A stretch of 8,635 bases of DNA from Spirosomataceae bacterium (GTDB lineage: Bacteria; Bacteroidota; Bacteroidia; Cytophagales; Spirosomataceae), in assembly GCA_030731175.1 (NCBI GenBank), contig JANQUM010000118.1, positions 1 through 8,635 on the forward strand. Reading direction: 5' to 3'. The notes under the pieces are model-generated. The model was given only the letters and a program-made list of their open reading frames with translations, had not been told where the DNA came from and did not search any database. The position numbers and the translations under genes are program-made. Below are positions 1 to 5,510 of this stretch, in pieces (the stretch's first letter is position 1; the number at the start of each line of letters is the position of its first letter).

Positions 1-24
1 TAGTACGTTGGATTTCATATTCAT
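1..24 (-). CDS. Possible start of a leftward gene, cut by the window edge
   Basis: Reading leftward, ATG codons sit at 22-24 and 16-18 in the same frame and open without a stop to the window edge, giving at most eight codons (M-N-M-K-S-N-V-L). The A-rich leader before them (about 25-50 on the minus strand) and a TAnnTTTG element further upstream look like a Bacteroidota gene start. Nothing can be said about the product. This is an inference from context, and the stretch could equally be non-coding. Confidence 0.3.
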
Positions 25-62
25 TTTGTGTTTGTTTTCTTTATAGATGCAAAAGCAACCCG

Positions 63-70
63 CAAAGTTA
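63..70 (-). promoter_or_regulatory. Candidate -7 promoter element for the left-edge gene
   Basis: The minus strand reads TAACTTTG here, an exact fit to the Bacteroidota -7 consensus TAnnTTTG. It lies about 39 bases before the possible ATG at 24. No convincing TTTG or TTG is seen at the -33 distance, so the call rests on one element. A 7-base direct repeat (CTGTTAA at 80-86 and 91-97 on the plus strand) occupies the -20 to -40 zone and could be a regulator site. Confidence 0.3.
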
Positions 71-136
71 ATCGCTTTTCTGTTAACGGGCTGTTAAAAC
101 GAAGATGAGCCAAATTCCGGTCGAAATTTTGCAAAC

Positions 137-167
137 AAAAAAGCCAGTAATCATCGAGATTACTGGC
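137..167 (-). terminator. Rho-independent terminator after the S8 protease gene
   Basis: A perfect 10-base inverted repeat (143-152 with 158-167, 5-base loop at 153-157) is followed, in the minus direction, by six T residues (A-run at 137-142 on the plus strand). It lies 24 bases past the stop of the leftward protease gene, so it should end that transcript. There is no T-run on the plus-strand side, so it reads as one-directional. Confidence 0.87.
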
Positions 168-191
168 GTTCTGAAAATAGCATAAGTTACT

Positions 192-1784
192 TTATTGCTT
201 TGATGTTAATTGCATTGCCGCTTTTACAGCTTCGTAGGCGTTTACAACTCCACCAGTATTTGATAAATCACCGAATTTGATGATGTCATCGCTGCCCGGC
301 TTTTTGATTTCTGAATCACCTAACTTCGTGACCGAGCTCGAAATTACCGCTTTTAACTGCGTAGCGGTAAGCGTCGGGAAGTAAGATTTCAGCATAGCCG
401 CAACTCCCGCAACCGCCGGCGACGCCATGCTTGTTCCTTGCAACTCCTGATATTTTGAATCAGGAACGGTCGAGTAAATCGCTATTCCCGGAGCAAAAAC
501 ATCTACGGTTTTCTTTCCAAAATTGCTAAAATCGGCAACCATATTTGTACCGTCTTCAAAATTCATTGCTCCCACAGAAATGAAATTTTCGGCTTCTTTC
601 CCGCCGTTCAAAAACTTTGACGGAAAATGCACGTGCAAATCCACGTCATCATTGTCGTTTCCTGAGGCGGCAACAAGCAACACGTCTTTTTCGAGAGCGT
701 ATTTGATGGCTTCGTCCACCCATTCTTTTTCGGGCGAGCGGCTTTTACCAAAGCTCATATTAATAATTTTTGCACCGTTATCCACTGCGTACCGAATAGC
801 GTTAGCCACGTCTTTATCCCGCTCGTCGCCGTTTGGCACGGCACGAACCACCATAATTTCTACGTTATCGGCTACGCCTTTCATTCCTAAATCATTACTG
901 CGTACTGCACCAATAATTCCGGCAACGTGCGTTCCGTGTTTCGCATCTGGTCCGGTTACTTCGTTGTTTCCGTATTTACCGTATTCAAGTTTCGTAAGAT
1001 CGTCACCAATAATATCTCGGGGCGAATAATCAAGGTTATAGCTGTATTTCGTCATTCCTTCAAAATGCTCCACGCCATCTTTGATATCGGCTTCGGTTGC
1101 CCCCATTTGCACCATTTGCAGGTAAAATTGCTTCGCTTTCCGCACGTCGCGGTCAGCTTCGGCTTCATCGATATTAGTTACCGCCTCATTTGTGAGTTCG
1201 TCAGTTTTCAGAAAACCTTTCAAGATTCCTGAAGAAGCCACAAAATTATCGTAAAGGTTTTGGTACATCGGCAAATATTGATTTGCCTCTTTTAGCTGAG
1301 CATCACGCTGTTTTTTGATGGAGATGTAATCGTTGTATTCCGTCTTGAATTTTTTGAGCGTTCTTTTGCTCGGTTTTTCACCAAACATCGCTTCGTATTT
1401 TTTCAGTAAACGGGTTGACTCAAGTTGTTCGTCTTTGATGTCACGCCCATCGGCGGCACCAAGAAAATCCCACCCGTTGATGTCATCAATAAAGCCGTTT
1501 TTATCATCGTCAATTCCGTTGTTTGGAATTTCGCCTTTATTTACCCAAATATTTGCTTTTAAATCTTCGTGATTTACGTCAACTCCCGAGTCAATCACGC
1601 CAACAATTACCCGCTGCGAAGTTTTTCCTTTCAAAAGCTCTTCGTAGGCTCTCTCCACTCCCATGCCTCTGATTCCATCTTTCTCGTAATCGAGGTTAAA
1701 CCAGTTTGGCTTTGTTTTTAATTCTTGTGCGTTCAGGTTTGAAAACGCAAAAAGGGCAAACGCCCCAATAAAAAAATGCTTCAT
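192..1784 (-). CDS. Secreted S8 (subtilisin-like) serine protease with a long helical insertion
   Basis: A 530-residue exported endopeptidase of the subtilase family. Residues 1-20 form a Sec signal peptide (K2-H3, hydrophobic stretch, cut probably near N-A/Q); there is no lipobox cysteine. The catalytic triad is visible as D65 in VIDSGV, H283 in HGTHVAG and S452 in GTSMASP, with the oxyanion asparagine N376 in ASGN. An acidic Asn/Asp/Gly-rich segment at about 88-101 resembles a calcium-binding loop. Residues about 105-275 are a charged, helix-rich insertion placed between D65 and H283, so the core is far more widely split than in subtilisin. The chain ends about 78 residues after S452, leaving no room for a type IX secretion C-terminal sorting domain; periplasmic or outer-membrane-side location is my inference. 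The gene lies 55 bases after the trans-sulfuration gene, with no clear promoter in the gap, so co-transcription is plausible. Confidence 0.94.
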   Translation of the reverse strand: MKHFFIGAFALFAFSNLNAQELKTKPNWFNLDYEKDGIRGMGVERAYEELLKGKTSQRVIVGVIDSGVDVNHEDLKANIWVNKGEIPNNGIDDDKNGFIDDINGWDFLGAADGRDIKDEQLESTRLLKKYEAMFGEKPSKRTLKKFKTEYNDYISIKKQRDAQLKEANQYLPMYQNLYDNFVASSGILKGFLKTDELTNEAVTNIDEAEADRDVRKAKQFYLQMVQMGATEADIKDGVEHFEGMTKYSYNLDYSPRDIIGDDLTKLEYGKYGNNEVTGPDAKHGTHVAGIIGAVRSNDLGMKGVADNVEIMVVRAVPNGDERDKDVANAIRYAVDNGAKIINMSFGKSRSPEKEWVDEAIKYALEKDVLLVAASGNDNDDVDLHVHFPSKFLNGGKEAENFISVGAMNFEDGTNMVADFSNFGKKTVDVFAPGIAIYSTVPDSKYQELQGTSMASPAVAGVAAMLKSYFPTLTATQLKAVISSSVTKLGDSEIKKPGSDDIIKFGDLSNTGGVVNAYEAVKAAMQLTSKQ

Positions 1785-1839
1785 GAAGTGCTAATTATTA
1801 TTCTGTTAAGTTTCTGCGAAATAAACGATAAAAAATGAA

Positions 1840-2970
1840 TTATCGTGTTAAAAATTGCTCAAAATCATCAATCAAATCGTGACTATCCTCAATACCAACC
1901 GAAATTCGTAATAAATTAGCCGGACTTGTCGGGTTATTTCCTTCCACCGAACGGCGGTGTTCTACCAAACTTTCCACACCGCCCAAACTCGTGGCGTGTT
2001 TGAAATACTTCATGTCAGAAGCTCGTTTTTTTAGGTCACTTTCTTCCATTTTTAAAAGAACAGACATCATTCCGCCAAAGCCGTTTTGCATGTGTTTTTT
2101 AGCAACTTTGTGGTAAATATTGCTTTCCAGTCCTGGGTAATTTACCTGTTCTACCATTTCATGACTTTCCAGAAATAACGCCAATTTCATTGCGTTGGAA
2201 GCGTGAACGGGCATTCTCAACAAAAAAGTAGCGAGGCTGCGGTTGAGCAACCAACAATCAAACGGCGAAGGAACACCGCCGCCGTATTTCTGAAAATCAG
2301 CAATTGACTGCTTCATTTGCTCCGTTGGCTCGTTCAAAATTACGCAGCCGCCCAATATATCAGAATGCCCACCCAAATACTTGGTAGTTGAGTGCATGAT
2401 AATATCTACGCCAAACCGAAAAGGCTGAATGTGGTACGGCGTTGCCCACGTATTATCACAAGCGGTGAGTACATTATGTTTTTTTGCGATGGAAACCACC
2501 GCCGAAATATCCGTGAATTTCAAAAGTGGATTTGAAGGCGTTTCAATCCAAATCAGCGAAGTTTCGGGTTTTATTGCTGCTTCGACGGCTGATAAATCGG
2601 TCATATCAACCACAGAATAAGTCAACTCTCGGTGCTTGAAACATTGCTCCAACAGGTTTCTACCGTTGTAATACATATCATCAGGAATGATGACGTGTTT
2701 ACCGCCGAGAGCGTGAAAAATGCCCAAAGTTGCCGCCTGACCCGAAGCAAACGCAAACGCCGAAGTCCCGTTTTCTAAAAGAGCCAACTTGCTCTCTAAC
2801 TCCCGGCGATTTGGGTTGGAAGAACGGGTGTAAACATCCTGCCCATCAGCAAAATCACCAATTTCGTTTCGTTCAAAAGTGGTTGACAAAACAAGGTCAG
2901 AAACAACTGAAGCTTGATTTGCGTGTTGTTTATCCGTGCCGTGAACGAGTTGCGTTGCTAAGTTTTTCAA
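1840..2970 (-). CDS. PLP-dependent trans-sulfuration enzyme (cystathionine synthase/lyase family)
   Basis: A 376-residue cytosolic fold-type I PLP enzyme of the Cys/Met metabolism family, which makes or cleaves thioether links of homocysteine, cystathionine or methionine. Visible marks are Y47 and R49 in YTRSSNPNR (phosphate grip from the neighbouring subunit), SGQ at 76-78, D172 in CDNTWATP, the PLP lysine K197 in STTKYLGGHSD, and R355 in LLRISVG for the substrate carboxylate. I chose a TTG start at 2970. The protein then opens with KNLATQLVHG as family members do, and the longer frame to an ATG at 3030 would add a non-conserved hydrophobic stretch and begin upstream of the likely promoter. 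The first in-frame ATG inside lies far downstream and would delete the YTR motif. The exact reaction is unresolved: the residue before SLGG, a known specificity position, is threonine T327. Confidence 0.9.
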   Translation of the reverse strand: MKNLATQLVHGTDKQHANQASVVSDLVLSTTFERNEIGDFADGQDVYTRSSNPNRRELESKLALLENGTSAFAFASGQAATLGIFHALGGKHVIIPDDMYYNGRNLLEQCFKHRELTYSVVDMTDLSAVEAAIKPETSLIWIETPSNPLLKFTDISAVVSIAKKHNVLTACDNTWATPYHIQPFRFGVDIIMHSTTKYLGGHSDILGGCVILNEPTEQMKQSIADFQKYGGGVPSPFDCWLLNRSLATFLLRMPVHASNAMKLALFLESHEMVEQVNYPGLESNIYHKVAKKHMQNGFGGMMSVLLKMEESDLKKRASDMKYFKHATSLGGVESLVEHRRSVEGNNPTSPANLLRISVGIEDSHDLIDDFEQFLTR

Positions 2971-3006
2971 TAGAATATTGGATAAATAAAAATAAAATAC
3001 AGAAAA

Positions 3007-3035
3007 CAAATGTACGGATTTGCCCCACATTCAAC
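3007..3035 (-). promoter_or_regulatory. Bacteroidota-type promoter for the trans-sulfuration/protease genes
   Basis: On the minus strand, TACATTTG (3014 down to 3007) matches the -7 consensus TAnnTTTG, and GTTG (3035 down to 3032) lies 17 bases upstream at about -33. Transcription would begin near 3000, giving a leader of about 30 bases before the TTG start at 2970. The position of the promoter argues against the ATG at 3030 as the start. Confidence 0.6.
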
Positions 3036-3059
3036 CCACGGATTTCGGTTTAATTTCTT

Positions 3060-3067
3060 TACCTTTG
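3060..3067 (+). promoter_or_regulatory. -7 promoter element for the CvpA-family gene
   Basis: TACCTTTG is an exact match to TAnnTTTG and lies 24 bases before the ATG at 3092. The -33 region (about 3039-3043) has no clear TTG, so strength is uncertain. Together with the element at 3007-3035 it makes a divergent promoter pair. It also places the alternative starts at 3020 (TTG) and 3068 (ATG) upstream of, or at, the expected transcription start near 3072. Confidence 0.5.
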
Positions 3068-3091
3068 ATGTTAAAATTGTGCTTTTCTGCT

Positions 3092-3622
3092 ATGAATACT
3101 ACCGACATCGTTTTACTGGTGCCACTGCTCTATGGTGCTTACAAAGGTTACAAAAAAGGGCTTTTTATTGAGATTATCGGCGTGGTGGCGTTCATCATTG
3201 CATTGGTGATTGGCTTTAAGTTTTTGGGAGCAGGAATGAACTTCCTTGCACCACACGTGGGCGAAGGCGTGGCGAGGCGTTTCGTGCCATATTTGAGCTT
3301 CGGAGTTATCTTTTTTCCAACAATTTTCATGATAAATAAACTCGGTTGGAGCATGCGGCGGGCATTGCGGTTTACTATTTTAGGAACGCTCGACGGCTTT
3401 GCGGGCGGACTGCTGGGGGCTTTCACGTGGGTGTTTGGCATCAGCACAGCTCTGTGGCTTTTGACAACAATTGGTATCAAATTTCCTGCGGAATACACCG
3501 ACGAATCCGTGCTTTTGCCGCACGTTGAGCAAGTAGCCCCAACGGTAATTTCGCGGGTTTCAGATTGGATTCCGGCGGGCGGAAATCTCATCGAAGAATG
3601 GCGAAATGAGTACACCAATTAA
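3092..3622 (+). CDS. CvpA-family inner-membrane protein
   Basis: A 176-residue polytopic membrane protein. Hydrophobic segments run at about 5-16, 24-45, 64-84 and 99-126, separated by short charged loops (for example YKGYKKG at 17-23), with a soluble C-terminal tail of about 45 residues. This layout, and the opening DIVLLVPLLYGAYKGYKKG, fit the CvpA/colicin V production family. Members of that family are linked in proteobacteria to colicin V export and envelope homeostasis, but their biochemical role is not settled. I chose the ATG at 3092 because the family usually begins a few residues before the first membrane segment, and because the -7 element at 3060-3067 lies upstream. The frame is open back to 3020. 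The gene is divergent from the trans-sulfuration gene, and 200 bases separate it from the FKBP gene. Confidence 0.85.
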   Translation: MNTTDIVLLVPLLYGAYKGYKKGLFIEIIGVVAFIIALVIGFKFLGAGMNFLAPHVGEGVARRFVPYLSFGVIFFPTIFMINKLGWSMRRALRFTILGTLDGFAGGLLGAFTWVFGISTALWLLTTIGIKFPAEYTDESVLLPHVEQVAPTVISRVSDWIPAGGNLIEEWRNEYTN

Positions 3623-3637
3623 TTGAGGTTTCGATCA

Positions 3638-3645
3638 TAAATTTG
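3638..3645 (+). promoter_or_regulatory. Weak candidate -7 element upstream of the FKBP gene
   Basis: TAAATTTG matches TAnnTTTG just after the CvpA-family stop. There is no good -33 partner; the nearest TTG ends 12 bases upstream, which is too close. If used, the FKBP message would carry a leader of about 170 bases that includes the hairpin at 3723-3752. The only other candidate is a one-mismatch TAATTTTA near 3797, close to the start codon, so the true FKBP promoter remains open. Confidence 0.22.
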
Positions 3646-3722
3646 CCACCTGATACATTTATCTACTAAATACGGGAACTTTCGAGGTTCCTAAATTGCT
3701 AAACAAACTGAAAGATTCAAGA

Positions 3723-3774
3723 CGGGCAAAAGCACTGATATTCGTTTGCCCGCTGAGTAAAGACTCGTTTTTTT
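3723..3774 (+). terminator. Possible terminator or leader hairpin between the CvpA-family and FKBP genes
   Basis: A perfect 8-base inverted repeat (CGGGCAAA at 3723-3730, TTTGCCCG at 3745-3752, 14-base loop) is followed by a small second hairpin (GAGT at 3755-3758, ACTC at 3763-3766, loop AAAG) and then seven Ts (3768-3774). The strong stem is 15 bases from the T-run and the hairpin next to the T-run is only 4 base pairs, so termination of the CvpA-family transcript is plausible but not certain. A role as a leader structure of the FKBP message is the alternative. Confidence 0.4.
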
Positions 3775-3822
3775 CACTATTTCAGCGTTATTTTATAATT
3801 TTAATACAACAATATTTTTCAA

Positions 3823-4296
3823 ATGGTAAAAGCAGGAGATACAGTAAACGTACATTACAAAGGGACTTTAAACGACGGAACCATCTTTGATAACTCAGAC
3901 GGGCGTGAGCCACTGCAGTTTGAAGCGGGTAGCGGCATGGTAATTCCCGGATTTGATAATGCGGTGGTCGGTATGAAACCCGGCGATTCAAAAACGGTAC
4001 ATATTCCGTCTGCTGAAGCTTACGGCGAACGCAACGATCAAATGATTGTCAAAGTACCTCGTCAGGAAATTCCGGCAGAAATTCCGTTACAGATTGGCGG
4101 CATGCTAACAATGCACAACGGTCAGCAGGAAATTCCGGTAATTATCACCGAAGTAACCGAAACTGAAGTAACCGTTGATGCCAACCACACCCTTGCCGGA
4201 CAAGACCTTACTTTTGAGATTTCGCTGGTAAGTATCGAAGCCGAAGAAGCAGGTGGCGGCGAAGTGGATTACACCGAAGTGAAAGCAAGCGTGTAA
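3823..4296 (+). CDS. SlyD-like FKBP-type peptidyl-prolyl cis-trans isomerase
   Basis: A 157-residue cytosolic folding helper that interconverts cis and trans prolyl bonds and probably acts as a chaperone. The FKBP part is split: residues 1-70 carry the pocket (Y12 in VHYKG, F22-D23 in IFDNS, V40-I41-P42-G43-F44, Y67), and residues about 123-137 close the fold (LAGQDLTFEISL). Between them, residues about 71-120 form the extra 'insert in flap' chaperone domain that defines the SlyD/SlpA group. The motif DANHTLAGQDL fits the group's NHPLAGK-type signature with Thr for Pro and Gln for Lys. The tail after 138 is acidic and Gly-rich (EAEEAGGGE), with none of the histidines and cysteines of the E. 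coli SlyD metal-binding tail. No signal peptide is present. The gene is monocistronic by context, with a strong terminator 77 bases downstream. Confidence 0.93.
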   Translation: MVKAGDTVNVHYKGTLNDGTIFDNSDGREPLQFEAGSGMVIPGFDNAVVGMKPGDSKTVHIPSAEAYGERNDQMIVKVPRQEIPAEIPLQIGGMLTMHNGQQEIPVIITEVTETEVTVDANHTLAGQDLTFEISLVSIEAEEAGGGEVDYTEVKASV

Positions 4297-4372
4297 TATT
4301 TTACGATTGCCACAACAAAAAACACAGCGATTTTGAGAAGCGGCATTCGTAACGAAAAGAATTTGTAATTTT

Positions 4373-4425
4373 GAACCCTGAAAAGATGATTTATAATAAT
4401 TTCACCTTCTCAGGGTTCTTTTTTT
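4373..4425 (+). terminator. Rho-independent terminator after the FKBP gene
   Basis: GAACCCTGA (4373-4381) pairs perfectly with TCAGGGTTC (4410-4418), and the stem can extend inward with mismatches through AAGATGA and TCACCTT. Seven Ts follow (4419-4425). It lies in the 222-base gap between the FKBP and oxygenase genes. The rest of that gap shows no open frame with coding character and no clear promoter, apart from the TAATTTTG overlapping the stem start. Confidence 0.88.
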
Positions 4426-4518
4426 ATTGCAACTGTCCTACGGCTTTGCAGTCATTGAAGAATATAAGAAACCAAAAACTCAACTTCCCGATTAAAAACG
4501 GGATTCAACATTAATTAT

Positions 4519-5472
4519 ATGAGTGCTTTATTAGACGAAATCCCGTCACTTGATCTCGCTGATTTTACTTCAGGAAGCCCTGAACTGAAAAATAAATTTG
4601 TACAAAACCTCGGTGCGGCGTTTACCAATATTGGTTTTGTGGCAATCAAAAATCACGGGCTAACCGAAGAGCTACGCACTGACCTCTACGAGACAGTAAA
4701 GCAGTTTTTTTATCAAGAAGATGAACTAAAGAAAAAATATGAACTCGAAAACGTTTCGGGTCAGCGGGGCTACATTGGCAAAGGAAAAGAAACCGCAAAA
4801 GGGCATTCACGCCCCGATTTAAAGGAATTTTACCACGTTGGGCAACCCGAACCACGGGAAGATATGTTCGATAATATTTTCCCCGAAGAACTACCCGATT
4901 TCCAGAAACTGACCCTTGAAACGTACCAAATATTTGAGCAAACGGGAAAAACGCTCTTGCGGGCAATTGCCTTATTTTTGAATTTAGACGAAGATTATTT
5001 CGAGGAAAAAGTATTCAAAGGCGATAGTATTTTGCGTGCCTTACATTATTTCCCGATTGAAAACCCTGATGCTCTACCGCCCGATGCTGTTCGTGCCGCC
5101 GCTCACGGCGATATAAATCTCATCACGTTATTGATGGGAGCTTCCGCCGAAGGTTTGGAGGTTTTACGCATGGACGGAAAATGGATTGCGGTTACGGCTT
5201 TACCAGATCAAATTATCATTAACGTAGGCGATATGTTGGATCGGCTGACAAATCATCACTTAAAATCTACAATTCATAGAGTGGTTAATCCTTCCCGTGA
5301 AAAAATGAAATTTAGCCGTTTTTCAATTCCATTTTTCATGCACCCACGCCCCGAAATGGACTTGACCTGTCTGGATTCGTGCGTTTCCGCAGAAAATCCG
5401 AAGGTTTACGTGGATATGACCGCCGGAGAATTTTTGGACGAAAGATTGCGAGAATTAGGACTCAAAAAATAA
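4519..5472 (+). CDS. Isopenicillin N synthase-like Fe(II)/2-oxoglutarate-dependent oxygenase
   Basis: A 317-residue soluble non-heme iron oxygenase of the IPNS/plant-type dioxygenase group. Residues about 8-110 match the N-terminal dioxygenase domain (IPSLDLADF, then GFVAIKNHG at 39-47). Residues about 165-275 form the jelly-roll core. The iron ligands are visible as H196 and D198 in AAHGDINLITLL, and H253 in STIHRVVNP. R267 in the R-x-S motif (RFSIP) is where members of the group hold the 2-oxoglutarate carboxylate. All key residues are intact and the length is normal, so it should be active. The substrate cannot be read from sequence: relatives act on amino acids, peptides, hormones and flavonoids, and many bacterial members are uncharacterised. 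No beta-lactam biosynthesis genes are nearby. The GlmU-like gene starts 38 bases downstream with no terminator between, so the two are probably co-transcribed. Confidence 0.92.
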   Translation: MSALLDEIPSLDLADFTSGSPELKNKFVQNLGAAFTNIGFVAIKNHGLTEELRTDLYETVKQFFYQEDELKKKYELENVSGQRGYIGKGKETAKGHSRPDLKEFYHVGQPEPREDMFDNIFPEELPDFQKLTLETYQIFEQTGKTLLRAIALFLNLDEDYFEEKVFKGDSILRALHYFPIENPDALPPDAVRAAAHGDINLITLLMGASAEGLEVLRMDGKWIAVTALPDQIIINVGDMLDRLTNHHLKSTIHRVVNPSREKMKFSRFSIPFFMHPRPEMDLTCLDSCVSAENPKVYVDMTAGEFLDERLRELGLKK

Positions 5473-5486
5473 AACGGTTAACGGTT
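5473..5486 (+). repeat. Tandem 7-base repeat in the oxygenase/GlmU-like gap
   Basis: AACGGTT occurs twice head-to-tail, immediately after the oxygenase stop codon. The repeat is seen directly; a function is not. It is not followed by a TAnnTTTG element at promoter spacing. It could be a protein-binding site or simply chance. Confidence 0.45.
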
Positions 5487-5510
5487 TGACCTACAAATTA
5501 AAACTTCAAA

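Noticed and set aside
523..1029. Open plus-strand frame of 168 codons, and others at 927-1232 and 1333-1572, opposite the S8 protease
   Set aside because: They lie antisense to a protease with an intact signal peptide and catalytic triad, and their translations have no recognisable domain. They are shadows of the coding strand.
2971..3030. Longer N-terminus for the trans-sulfuration enzyme from the ATG at 3030
   Set aside because: The extra 20 residues are hydrophobic and unlike the family, and the -7 element lies inside that segment.
3020..3091. Longer N-terminus for the CvpA-family protein (TTG at 3020 or ATG at 3068)
   Set aside because: The promoter element at 3060-3067 falls within or at the edge of these extensions, and the family normally starts next to the first membrane segment.
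3148..3618. Minus-strand frame of 156 codons opposite the CvpA-family gene
   Set aside because: The plus strand encodes a coherent four-segment membrane protein with a promoter element; the antisense product looks random and basic.
3674..3692. GGAAC/GTTCC inverted repeat between the CvpA-family and FKBP genes
   Set aside because: It is a short stem without a T-run or promoter overlap, too weak to call a terminator or operator.
4486..4503. TCCCG/CGGGA inverted repeat just before the oxygenase start
   Set aside because: It is a five-base stem with an eight-base loop, no T-run and no known regulator match; chance is the simplest explanation.
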